The notes under the pieces are model-generated. The model searched no databases and was not told the origin of the DNA. It saw only the letters and a list, made by a program, of their open reading frames with translations. Shown here piece by piece: positions 45,082 through 53,579 of a stretch of 64,000 nucleotides of DNA. Numbering within the stretch: position 1 is the stretch's first letter; each line of letters opens with the position of its first letter. Source of the DNA: DATAGF01 sp963835685 (GTDB taxonomy: Bacteria; Actinomycetota; Thermoleophilia; Miltoncostaeales; Miltoncostaeaceae); the NCBI GenBank assembly GCA_963835685.1, contig CAWIGI010000014.1, forward strand, positions 248,001-312,000, written 5' to 3'. The translations under genes and the position numbers were made by a program.

Positions 45082-46175
45082 GTCGTGACCTCCTCGGCCA
45101 GCGCGCCCTCCGCCTGCGGGCCGGGGCCGGTCGCGGCCGGCGCGGCGGGCCCGGTCGCGGCCTTCTGCCCGAACTCGTCGGCGCGGAGCTTGGCGCCGTG
45201 CTCGACGGGGTCGATGTCGTAGAGCTTGCACGCGTTCAGGCCCAGGATCTTCTGCTTGGCCTCGACGCTCAGCGAGACGCCGACGTCGGTGCTGACCTGC
45301 TCGGGCAGCTGGAAGTTGACGAACTTCTCGACGATCCACTTCGGGTGCCAGAGCGCGTAGTCGGAGGCGAAGAGCAGGCGGTCCTCGCCGAGCCAGAACA
45401 GGAGCTCCGCCATCACGTCGGCGAAGTACCTCGGCCGGGGGTGGATGAAGGGCATCAGCACCGCGAGGCCGCCGTAGACGTTCGGCTCCTGGACGCCGAT
45501 CCAGCAGAAGTCCTCGATCCGAGGCATGCCGACGTGCTCGACGATGAAGTTGAGGTCGGTGAAGTTGGTGGCGACGTAGTCAACGTCGGAGACGTCGAAG
45601 CTGTCCTTGTCGAGCGGCCAGATCGTCGGCCCCTTGTGGACGTGGATGTTCTTCACGCCCAGCTCGACGCACTTCTCGAGGTACTTCTCCGCCCACGGGC
45701 TCTTCAGGCTCCACCCGCGCGAGTCACCGCGCCATGCCGCGGTGTAGAGCTTGACCCCCTTCAGCTTGTACTTCTCCACCTTCTCCTCGAAGTCGGCGAG
45801 CCCCGCCTCCTCGGCGCGGGGATCCCAGGCGCTGTTGAGGATGAAGCGGTCGGGGTACTTGTCCTTCACCATCGCGTTGCGCTCGGTCGTGTTGAAGCCG
45901 TTGACGTAGAAGTCGGACAGGTAGGTGGACTGGAGGATCCCCATGTCCACGTATCCGTCGACGAACAGGTCGTTGACCATCGTCTCCTGGTCGTACTTCT
46001 CGTACTTCTCACGGGGCCAGACGTACTCCGCCGGCGACAGGCCCGAGTGGTAGTCGTAGAAGCAGGAGATGAAGCCCGCCCCGTACTTGTTCTTCTGGTT
46101 CTCGGGGCTGCCGTCCCACCAGTGCAGGTGGCTGTCAACGACGAAGTACTCGTTGCCCTCATTGTCGCGGTACAT
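45078..46175 (-). CDS. Amidohydrolase_2 family protein of monooxygenase-type operon
   Basis: A 365-residue TIM-barrel amidohydrolase. FVVDSHLHWWDGSPENQKN contains the HxH metal pair, NIHVHKGPTIWPLDKD the next His, NFIVEHVGMPRIEDF another, and LLFASDYALWHPKWI the aspartate. The C-tail is Ala/Pro-rich. GGAGG precedes ATG 46175. Homologues lie in propane and phenol monooxygenase operons of actinobacteria, where they are needed but without a defined reaction. Probably first gene of the operon, controlled by the divergent IclR gene. Confidence 0.82.
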   Translation of the reverse strand: MYRDNEGNEYFVVDSHLHWWDGSPENQKNKYGAGFISCFYDYHSGLSPAEYVWPREKYEKYDQETMVNDLFVDGYVDMGILQSTYLSDFYVNGFNTTERNAMVKDKYPDRFILNSAWDPRAEEAGLADFEEKVEKYKLKGVKLYTAAWRGDSRGWSLKSPWAEKYLEKCVELGVKNIHVHKGPTIWPLDKDSFDVSDVDYVATNFTDLNFIVEHVGMPRIEDFCWIGVQEPNVYGGLAVLMPFIHPRPRYFADVMAELLFWLGEDRLLFASDYALWHPKWIVEKFVNFQLPEQVSTDVGVSLSVEAKQKILGLNACKLYDIDPVEHGAKLRADEFGQKAATGPAAPAATGPGPQAEGALAEEVTT

Positions 46176-46188
46176 CGAGCCTCCATAT

Positions 46189-46204
46189 CGTGACGTCCGT
46201 TACG
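46189..46204. promoter_or_regulatory. Operator candidate, CGTGACG inverted repeat
   Basis: CGTGACG-tc-CGTTACG is a nearly perfect 7-bp inverted repeat just upstream of the amidohydrolase ribosome site, within the divergent promoter region of the operon and the IclR gene. One arm position differs. Confidence 0.4.
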
Positions 46205-46258
46205 AGGGGCCATCCTCCCGCGGTGGCGCCGGGGCCGTCGAGGCGGGGCCGCGCAGAC

Positions 46259-46271
46259 TCCGGTATCCGGA
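46259..46271. promoter_or_regulatory. Operator candidate, TCCGGtatCCGGA
   Basis: A perfect 5-bp inverted repeat with a 3-base spacer, in the divergent promoter region between the amidohydrolase and IclR genes. IclR proteins often bind NTTCC-type short palindromes; the assignment is by position. Confidence 0.45.
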
Positions 46272-46356
46272 AAACTGGCCCCGCCCTGCGCCGTCGCGTA
46301 GGGTTCCGGCGGGCCTGAGCAGGGTTTTCGAGGCCCGCGCCGGGGCGGGAGTGCGC

Positions 46357-47196
46357 ATGCCGGACGGTCGGGGGGCGGGGATGGAGGGCGCCGCGCTGCG
46401 GGCGACGCTCATCGCCCAGGCGCAGGAGCCGCGCGACCTCCTGGCGTCAACCGAGCGGGCGCTCCGCGCGCTCGAGCTGATCGCGGCCGCGCCCGGGCCG
46501 CTGCCGGCGAAGGCGCTCGCGCAGCAGCTGGGGGCGAGCCTGGGGACGAGCTACCGGGTGCTCCACACCCTGGAGCACGAGGGCTATGCGGTCCGCCTGG
46601 GGCACGGCTGCTACGGCCTCGGGCCGAAGCTCTCCGAGCTCCTGCAGGCCTTCCAGCAGCGCCTCGACCCGGCGGAGGTGACGCTCCCGCTGGTCGCCGA
46701 CCTCGCCGAGTCCGTCGAGGAGGACGCCTACCTGGCGGTGATGCGGCGAGGCGAGGTGGCGGTCGCGGAGGTCGTGCGGGCGTCGCAGCGGCTCCACCTC
46801 GCGGACCCGGGCGTCGGCTTCAGCCGGGTCGCCCACGTCGCGGCGGTCGGCAAGGCCCTGCTCGCCGCCTGCCCCCCGGAGACGATCGACGACTACCTGG
46901 GCTCGCGCCCCCTCCCCCCCTGCACGCGCCAGACGCTGGTGACGAGGCGGGCGATCAAGCGCGACCTCGCCGAGACGCGCGAGCGCGGCTACGCGGTGGA
47001 GATCGAGGAGCTCGCCGAGGGCTGCTGCTGCGTGGCGGCGCCGGTGCTCGACGCGGGCGGCGCCACGGTCGCGTCGATCGGGGTCTCGGTGCCGATCGAG
47101 CGGTTCCAGGTCGAGTCGCGGCAGATCATCGCGCACTGCCGCGAGACCGCCGCGACGGCCTCCCGCGCCCTCGGCTTCGCCAGCAGCCCGGCCTGA
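46357..47196 (+). CDS. IclR-family regulator of the operon
   Basis: An IclR protein of about 280 residues. The winged helix is LASTERALRALELI, then ALAQQLGASLGTSYRVLHTL; the C-terminal ligand domain has VGKALLAACPPETIDDYLGS, EEDAYLAVMRRGEVAV and EIEELAEGCCCVAAPVLDAG. ATG 46357 is chosen; ATG 46381 is nearly as good. It is divergent from the amidohydrolase-DUF59-ADH operon, with two inverted repeats in between, so it probably controls that operon and itself, perhaps in response to a hydrocarbon or phenol-like substrate (inference). Confidence 0.85.
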   Translation: MPDGRGAGMEGAALRATLIAQAQEPRDLLASTERALRALELIAAAPGPLPAKALAQQLGASLGTSYRVLHTLEHEGYAVRLGHGCYGLGPKLSELLQAFQQRLDPAEVTLPLVADLAESVEEDAYLAVMRRGEVAVAEVVRASQRLHLADPGVGFSRVAHVAAVGKALLAACPPETIDDYLGSRPLPPCTRQTLVTRRAIKRDLAETRERGYAVEIEELAEGCCCVAAPVLDAGGATVASIGVSVPIERFQVESRQIIAHCRETAATASRALGFASSPA

Positions 47197-47223
47197 CCCG
47201 CAGCCCGGCAGGGCGACGGCGGA

Positions 47224-47763
47224 TCAGGCCGGGCCGGCCATCTCCGCGAGCCGCGTCACGGTCCTCCAGTTGCGCGCGGTCCCGCTCCGCCCGAGCTCGG
47301 TCTTGCCGAGCGCCGCCATGAGGGGGCTGCGGCCGATCCCGCCGGGGCACCACGCGTAGACCTCGCGGCCGGCGGCCTCGAGCCGCTCGTCGCCGAAGTC
47401 CTCCCGCTGGAGGGCCCGGACGGCGGACCGGTCCGCCTTCGCCGGGAGGAAGATCACCATGCGCTTCGCGGGGTCGTCGGCGACGTCCCCGAGGCGGTCG
47501 GCGACGACGATCTCGGCCAGCTCGCCGCCCGTGCGGACGATGGCGGCGACGTCGAGCCCGAGGCGGTCGGCGATCGCCGCCTCGACCGCCTTGGCCACGG
47601 CGGCCGCGGTCGCGTCCGCCGTCACCACCGCGTTGCCGCTCTGGAGGTGCGTCCGCACGTCCTCGTAGCCCAGGTCCTCCAGCAGTGCGCGCAGGTCGGC
47701 CATCGCGACCCGGTTGGTCGGGCCGAGGTTGATGCCGCGCAGGAGGACGACCTGCCGGCGCAC
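47224..47763 (-). CDS. DUF1697 family protein
   Basis: A 179-residue protein with the DUF1697 opening QVVLLRGINLGPTNRVAMAD and THLQSGNAVV, then ERLEAAGREVYAWCPGGIGR and the end TARNWRTVTRLAEM. The fold is two small alpha/beta barrels. No reaction known. GTG 47763 is adjacent to the stop of the metallopeptidase gene on the same strand, suggesting one transcript. Confidence 0.85.
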   Translation of the reverse strand: MRRQVVLLRGINLGPTNRVAMADLRALLEDLGYEDVRTHLQSGNAVVTADATAAAVAKAVEAAIADRLGLDVAAIVRTGGELAEIVVADRLGDVADDPAKRMVIFLPAKADRSAVRALQREDFGDERLEAAGREVYAWCPGGIGRSPLMAALGKTELGRSGTARNWRTVTRLAEMAGPA

Positions 47764-47764
47764 C

Positions 47765-48643
47765 TCAGGCGAACGTGTCGCAGGCCTGGATCGTGCCCTC
47801 GTCGAAGCCGCGCCGGAACCACTCCTGCCGCTCCGCGGAGCTGCCGTGGGTGAAGCTCTCCCGGTCGATCCTGCCGGTCGCCTGCTGCTGGATGCGGTCG
47901 TCGCCGACCGACGCCGCCGCGTTCAGGCCCTCGTCGAGGTCGCCCTCCTCGAGGAGGTTGTCCTCGTAGGCCGAGTGGGCCCAGACGCCGGCCAGGCAGT
48001 CGGCCTGCAGCTCCAGGCGCACCGACAGCTCGTTGGCGTTCTCCGGGTCGTTGCGCTGGGCGGCCGCCACCTGGTCCATGATGCCGAGCAGGTTCTGCAC
48101 GTGGTGGCCGAACTCGTGGGCGATCACGTACGCCTGGGCGAAGTCCCCGGGCGCCCCGAAGCGCCGCTCGAGCTCGCGGAAGAAGCCGAGGTCGAGGTAG
48201 ACCCGCTGGTCGGCGGGGCAGTAGAACGGCCCCGACGCGGACGAGGCCGTGCCGCACGCCGTGTCGACGACGCCGGTGAAGAGGACCAGCCGGGTGGGCT
48301 GATACTGCTCGCCGCCGGCCCGGAAGATCTGGTCCCAGGCGGTCTGCACGTCGTTGACCACGAAGGCGACGAAGTCCCTGGTCTGGTCGGGCCCGTCGTC
48401 GACCACGTTGCCCGCGGCGTCCGGCGCGGCCGGGAGGGGCTCGAGGGCGTCGCCCACGTCGAAGGCCCGGCCGCCCCCTCCGCCCAGGAAGACGACCAGC
48501 AGGGCGACGATCACGCCGACGATCCCGGCACCGCCGATCCCGCCGCCGATGCGGCCGCCCGGGATCCTCCCGCCGAAGCCGCCGCCGGCGCCGCGGCGAT
48601 CCTCGATGCCGGAGCTGCCACCCGGTGATCTGCGCCAGCGCAT
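47765..48643 (-). CDS. YpfJ-type neutral zinc metallopeptidase
   Basis: A 292-residue membrane-anchored protease of the ypfJ/PF04228 family. A glycine-rich head, one membrane helix (GGAGIVGVIVALLVVFLG), then the zinc motif AYVIAHEFGHHVQNLLG and the third ligand region LELQADCLAGVWAHSA. DQRVYLDLGFFRELE is conserved. It lies upstream of the DUF1697 gene on the same strand. Substrate unknown. Confidence 0.87.
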   Translation of the reverse strand: MRWRRSPGGSSGIEDRRGAGGGFGGRIPGGRIGGGIGGAGIVGVIVALLVVFLGGGGGRAFDVGDALEPLPAAPDAAGNVVDDGPDQTRDFVAFVVNDVQTAWDQIFRAGGEQYQPTRLVLFTGVVDTACGTASSASGPFYCPADQRVYLDLGFFRELERRFGAPGDFAQAYVIAHEFGHHVQNLLGIMDQVAAAQRNDPENANELSVRLELQADCLAGVWAHSAYEDNLLEEGDLDEGLNAAASVGDDRIQQQATGRIDRESFTHGSSAERQEWFRRGFDEGTIQACDTFA

Positions 48644-48729
48644 GTTCGGAGCCCGGGCCGAGCCGGGCCGCGATTGTACGCCGGTGCGGCGGCGCCGGGG
48701 TGTCCGCCGACCGCCATAGGATCGCCCGC

Positions 48730-50350
48730 GTGCCGCCCACCGAACCCCACGAGCCCGCGCTCACCTCGGAGACGGCCCTCCTCGGGGCCGCCCTCGCGCT
48801 CGGCGCGCGGGAGGTGCCGGGGTGGTCGCCGGCCGAGACCGCCCTCGCCCGGGCGCTCGACCCCTCCCCGCCGGCGGCGGGCGTCCTCCGCCGGCTGCGA
48901 GCGCGCATCGCCGAGGGCGCCGACCCGCTGGGGCAGGCGTTCTGCCGGCTGCGCCCGCCCGGGGTGCGGCGCGGCGACGGCGCGACCTACACGCCGCCCC
49001 CGATCGTCGAGTCGATGGTGGCGTGGGCCGCCGGCGAGGGCGCGCCCGAGCGGGTGGTCGACCCGGGCGCGGGCTCGGGCCGGTTCGCCGTCGCCGCCGG
49101 GCGCCGCTTCCCCTCCGCCCGCATCGTGGCCGTGGAGCTCGACCCGCTCGCCGCCGCGGCCTGCCGCGCCCACCTCGCCGCCGCCGGGCTCGCGGGCCGA
49201 TCCCGGGTCGAGGTGGCCGATTTCCGCTCCGCGGGCGCCGGGGCCGCCTCGCCCCGGCGCTCCGACCCTCTACCTCGGCAACCCGCCCTACGTGCGCCAC
49301 CACCAGATCCCCGCGGGCTGGAAGGAGTGGCTCGCGCTGACGGCGCGGGCCCACGGCCTGGAGGCCAGCCGGCTGGCCGGCCTGCACGTGCACTTCTTCC
49401 TCGCGACGGCGGCGCGGGCGCGGCCGGGGGACCGCGGCGCCTTCATCACCTCGTCGGAGTGGCTCGACACGAACTACGGGCGCCTCGTGCGCGAGCTCCT
49501 GCTGGACGGGCTCGGCGGGGAGGCGATCCACGTCGTCGAGCCGACGGCGGTGCCCTTCGAGGACGCCTCGGTGACCGCCGCCATCACCTGCTTCCGGGCC
49601 GGCCGCCGGCCCGGCGCCCTGCGCCTGCGCCGGGTCGCGGACGTCCGCCGCCTGGGGGCGCTGGAGGGCGGCCGGCCGGTGCCCGCCGAGCGCCTGCGCG
49701 AGGCGCGGCGCTGGTCGCCGCTCACGCGCGCGGCGCGCGCCGTCCCCGAGGACCACATCCAGCTCGGCGACCTCGTGAGGGTGCACCGCGGCGCCGTCAC
49801 CGGGCGCAACTCCACCTGGATCGTGCGGCAGGGCGAGACCGACCTGCCGCCCGAGGTGCTCTTCCCGTCGGTCACCCGCGCGCGGGAGATCTTCGATGCC
49901 GGCTCGGCGCTGTCGTCCACCCGCCACCTGCGCCTGGTCGTCGACCTCCCGCACGACCTCGGCGCCTTCTCGGGGCCGGAGCTGCGGCGCATCGAGGGCT
50001 TCCTCGCCGCGGCCCGGCGCGACGGCGCGCACGAGGGCTACATCGCCCGGGCGCGGCGACGGTGGTGGTCGGTGGGGTTGCGGGCGCCGGCGCCGATCCT
50101 CGCCACCTACATGGCGCGCCGGCCGCCGGCCTTCACCCGCAACCTGGCCGGTGCCCGCCACATCAACATCGCCCACGGCCTCTACCCCCGGATGGAGCTG
50201 CCCGAGGCGGCGATCGAGCGGCTGCTCCTCGCCCTGCGCAGGAGCGTCAGCGTGCACGACGGCCGCACCTACGCGGGCGGGCTCACGAAATTCGAGCCGC
50301 GCGAGATGGAGCGCCTCCCGATCCCCGACCCCCTCGGGGAGGCGACGTGA
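48730..50350 (+). pseudogene. N6-adenine DNA methyltransferase of R-M cassette, one frameshift
   Basis: About 540 codons from GTG 48730. Motif I is VDPGAGSGRFAVAAGR and motif IV is LYLGNPPYVRHHQIP (NPPY), the mark of N6-adenine methyltransferases, with GRDR-type Eco57I-like target domain after it. The frame shifts once, near 49259, between the two motifs; one fewer base in ccccggcgctccg would fix it. GTG of the nuclease overlaps the TGA (50347-50350). It should protect the site cut by the nuclease. Likely functional if the shift is an error. Confidence 0.75.
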
Positions 50351-51279
50351 CCGTGGGCTCCGCGTTCGTGGCGCCGCCGCGCTGGAGCGCGGACGCGCTC
50401 GACCGCGACATCGCGGCGGCCGTCGAGGCCTTCCGGCTGGAGCGGTTCGAGGAGCCGCTCGAGCAGTACCACGCCCACCTCGACGACTGCCTCGGGACCG
50501 TCGAGGAGCTGATCGAGCTCACGGTCGACCTCACCGAGCTGCGCGAGCGCGCCGGCGAGATCGCCGCCGAGGCGCGCTACATCGAGGCGCTGCGCTTCCT
50601 CGCCGGCCCGTTCATCTCGGTCGACGACCTGCGCGTGATCGCGCAGGCCAGCCTCGCTCCCACCGCCCTGCGCGCCGACCGCGAGGCCGCGGCCCGGGTG
50701 GTCGAGACCGTGCTCGCCGGCCTCGACCGGCGCCGCTTCCCCTGGGTCGGCGAGGGCCGCGAGCCGCACGAGGACGAGAAGGCCGCCGCCGCCCTCGCCA
50801 CGGCGTCGCTGATGGCCACCGAGCGCGTGAGGACCCTCCGCCGCAACGAGGCCCGGGTGGTCCAGGAGGCGGCGGTCGCCGACGCCCTGCGGGGGGCCGG
50901 CTTCCGCGAGGTCGCCGCCCCCCGCGTCATCCGCACGCTGGAGGAGGCCCCCGGCCCGGGCGAGTTCTGCACCGAGCGGACCTTCGGCGACCGCAAGGCC
51001 GACCTCGTGGTGGGCCTCTGGGACCGCCGCCGGATGCCGCTCGAGTGCAAGGCATCGAACTCGGCCACGAACTCCTACAAGCGCGTCAACCACGAGGCGG
51101 CCAGCAAGGCCGAGACCTGGCTCCAGGACTTCGGGCGCAGCCAGGTCGTCCCCGCCGCCGTGCTGTCGGGAGTCTTCAAGCGGGCCAACCTGGAGGACGC
51201 CCAGGCCCGCGGGCTCACCCTCCTCTGGGCCCACCGCCTCGACGACATGCTCGCCTGGATCTCGCGCACGCGCCCCTGA
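50347..51279 (+). CDS. XamI-family restriction endonuclease
   Basis: A 310-residue protein that matches the XamI restriction-enzyme family: a helical N-terminal half, then the PD-(D/E)XK core with TFGDRKADLVVGLWDRR and PLECKASNSATNSYKRVN. The catalytic residues are the aspartate of KADLVV and E-x-K of ECK. XamI itself recognises GTCGAC. GTG 50347 overlaps the methyltransferase stop by four bases, the usual cassette order. Ends at a strong hairpin. Confidence 0.72.
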   Translation: MTVGSAFVAPPRWSADALDRDIAAAVEAFRLERFEEPLEQYHAHLDDCLGTVEELIELTVDLTELRERAGEIAAEARYIEALRFLAGPFISVDDLRVIAQASLAPTALRADREAAARVVETVLAGLDRRRFPWVGEGREPHEDEKAAAALATASLMATERVRTLRRNEARVVQEAAVADALRGAGFREVAAPRVIRTLEEAPGPGEFCTERTFGDRKADLVVGLWDRRRMPLECKASNSATNSYKRVNHEAASKAETWLQDFGRSQVVPAAVLSGVFKRANLEDAQARGLTLLWAHRLDDMLAWISRTRP

Positions 51280-51310
51280 GGGCGCGTGCTGCGGACGGGC
51301 AGCGAGGGCG

Positions 51311-51340
51311 GCCGCCGGCGACCGCGTGGTCGCCGGCGGC
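51311..51340. terminator. Strong hairpin between convergent genes
   Basis: GCCGCCGGCGACC-gcgt-GGTCGCCGGCGGC, a perfect 13-bp stem with a 4-base loop, 31 bases after the XamI-like gene and 12 bases before the convergent gene end. It is likely used as a two-way terminator. Confidence 0.7.
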
Positions 51341-51352
51341 GGTCCTTGGCCC

Positions 51353-52708
51353 TCAGTCGTCCCAGTCGCCCCTTCGGCGCCGGCGCCAGGGGCCGGTGAT
51401 CGCGTAGGTGCGCGCCGGCACCTTCACGCCGTCCTCGCCGCGGTTGCCCTGCTGGCTCACGAACAGCACCCGCCCCGAGGGGTCGAAGGTCGCCCCGCAG
51501 AACTCCGAGCCCGGGGCGTCGATCGCGCGGGCGAAGTCGGAGATCTCGCCGTCGGTGGTGAGGAGCCGCAGGAACATCGGCTCGTCCGCGTCCTCGCAGA
51601 GGACGAGGTCGCCGGCCGGCGTGACCACGATGTTGTCCGGGTTCTTCAGCGCCTCGGGGCCGGGGGACTCGTAGATCAGCGTGAGGCGGCCGCGGCGCGG
51701 CTCGAGCTGCCACACCTGGCCGAGGTCGGCCGGGCCGCCCAGCGTGCAGTCGAAGTAGAAGCGCCCGTTCTCGACCCAGCAGCCCTCCTGGCGGTCGAAC
51801 AGCGCGGCCCCCTTGCCCGCCGCCTCGACGCGGACGGTGTCCGCCGGCGGCTCCGGCTCGTCGATGTCCACCCAGCTCACGCGGACGGGCTCCCCCACGC
51901 GGAAGCCGGCCGAGGTGTTGACGGCCGGCATGCCGTCGATCGCGAGCGCCTGGAGGCGCCCGGTGGACGCGGCCAGGTCGCCGGCCCGCCGGATGCGCCC
52001 CTCGGGTACGTAGCGGTAGAGGCACGCGTTCGGCGAGCGATCCTCGGTCTGGTAGAGGGCGCCGTCGACCCAGCCCACGGCCTCGTGGACGAGCCGGCCC
52101 GCGCCGCGGATGGGCTCCGCCTTCACCGGCCGCGTCGCGAAGGCGTCGATCTCGAAGTTGTAGCCGTGGGGCGTGCCGGTCGCGCCGGTGTCGAAGACCT
52201 CCTCTGAGGTGATCCACGTGCCCCACGGGGTGAGGCCGCCGGCGCAGTTGGTTGACGTGCCCCCCTGGATCGCGAAGCTCGAGACGACGCGCAGGTCGCG
52301 GTTGACGACCAGCTTCGTGCAGCCGCCGGTGTAGGTGGGGTCGGCGTCGTAGCGCAGGGCCGGCGGCACGACGACCGCGGTCTCGCCGGCACGGCGGCGG
52401 TTCTCGTGGTTGCGGATGAGGATGGTCCTGCCCCGCGAGCCGCGGAAGGCGGCCGTGCCGTCGAAGATCCCCGGCGTGGGCTGCCCGTCGCTCATCGGGT
52501 CGCCCTCCCGGGAGATGACCGTGTAGCGGAAGCCCTCGGGGAGCGCGAGCTCGCCCTGGTCGATCAGCGGGCCGAACCCCTGGCCGCGGGTCCCCCCGCC
52601 CTCGGCCGCACGCGCCTGGAAGGCCGTGAGCGGGCCGGCGAGCGCCAGGCCCGCCGCGGCCGCGGCCGAGCGCTTGAGGAACGTCGAACGGTCGATCGCT
52701 GTCGTCAC
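51353..52708 (-). CDS. PhoX/DUF839-type exported protein
   Basis: A 451-residue protein of the PhoX-like DUF839 group (beta-propeller, often calcium/iron phosphatases). The N-terminus DRSTFLKRSAAAAAGLALA is a Tat-like signal with the second arginine of the twin pair replaced by serine. GGTSTNCAGGLTPWGTWITS and HGYNFEID are conserved blocks, LKNPDNIVVTPAGDLVLCED and SGRVLFVSQQGNRGED follow. GTG 52708 has AGGAGAGG upstream. It may be a phosphatase or simply a propeller; metal ligands not assigned. Confidence 0.78.
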   Translation of the reverse strand: MTTAIDRSTFLKRSAAAAAGLALAGPLTAFQARAAEGGGTRGQGFGPLIDQGELALPEGFRYTVISREGDPMSDGQPTPGIFDGTAAFRGSRGRTILIRNHENRRRAGETAVVVPPALRYDADPTYTGGCTKLVVNRDLRVVSSFAIQGGTSTNCAGGLTPWGTWITSEEVFDTGATGTPHGYNFEIDAFATRPVKAEPIRGAGRLVHEAVGWVDGALYQTEDRSPNACLYRYVPEGRIRRAGDLAASTGRLQALAIDGMPAVNTSAGFRVGEPVRVSWVDIDEPEPPADTVRVEAAGKGAALFDRQEGCWVENGRFYFDCTLGGPADLGQVWQLEPRRGRLTLIYESPGPEALKNPDNIVVTPAGDLVLCEDADEPMFLRLLTTDGEISDFARAIDAPGSEFCGATFDPSGRVLFVSQQGNRGEDGVKVPARTYAITGPWRRRRRGDWDD

Positions 52709-52916
52709 TGTCGCCTCTCCTCTCCGCGGGTCGGGCCGCTTGTTGCCCGTTGGGCTCCTCGGCTGAAGCCTTCCGCCTGCCGCCGGCGCTGGGGAGTGTG
52801 GGCCGCGCGGGTTCACGCTCCTGTCACGCGGCCCCGTGGAGGCGCGACCGGCTCGGCGACGGGGGTGCGCGACCGGGGCCGAGCGAGGCGAATTCACGCC
52901 CTTGTATCCTCGTCCC

Positions 52917-53558
52917 GTGCTGCTGGCGAGCGGCGCCGAGATGCGCCGCACCGGCCCGGAGGAGGGCCCGGCCGTGGTGTGCCTGGACGGCGGCGTCGCC
53001 CGGGCACGGCCGGGCGACTGGAGCGCCTCGGTCGACTGGCTGGTGCGCCGACTTGCGGCCGGGAGGCCGGGCCTCGCCTTCTACGAGGTCCGCTACCGGG
53101 TCCGGTCGTGGAAGCGACTCGACATGTGCGTCGAGGACGCGCGCGCGGCGCTCGACGTCGTCGCGGCATCCGGCGAGCGGCGGGTCGCCCTGCTGGGCTA
53201 CTCGATGGGCGGCGCCGTCTCGCTCGCGGTCGCCGACGACCCGTCGGTGACCGCCTTCGTCGGGCTCGCGCCGTGGATCCCGGAGGAGGTCGGCGTGGAG
53301 GGGCTGGCCGGCCGGCACGTCGCCGTGATCCACGGCTCGATCGACGGGCGCCCGTTCGGCGTCTCGCCGCGCGAGTCACGGCGCGCCGTGGAGCGCATGC
53401 GGGCGCTGGGCATCGAGGCGACCTACAGGCTGGTCCGGGGCGGCCTCCACGCGATCGCCCTCCCCGGGCCGGGCGACGCCCTCGTCCCCCTCCCCCGCGC
53501 CGGGGAGTGGGCGCGCCTGGTGGGCGCCGAGCTGGAGCGCTTCCAGGCCGGGGCCTGA
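52917..53558 (+). CDS. Dienelactone-hydrolase-like alpha/beta hydrolase
   Basis: A 213-residue small alpha/beta hydrolase. Nucleophile serine in VALLGYSMGGAVSLAVAD, aspartate region VIHGSIDGRPF and histidine in VRGGLHAIALPG complete a triad. GTG 52917 or ATG 52941 can start it. Substrate unknown; divergent from the PhoX-like gene and convergent with the flavoprotein gene. Confidence 0.8.
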   Translation: MLLASGAEMRRTGPEEGPAVVCLDGGVARARPGDWSASVDWLVRRLAAGRPGLAFYEVRYRVRSWKRLDMCVEDARAALDVVAASGERRVALLGYSMGGAVSLAVADDPSVTAFVGLAPWIPEEVGVEGLAGRHVAVIHGSIDGRPFGVSPRESRRAVERMRALGIEATYRLVRGGLHAIALPGPGDALVPLPRAGEWARLVGAELERFQAGA

Positions 53559-53579
53559 GCCTCGCCGACGCGCCCGGGC

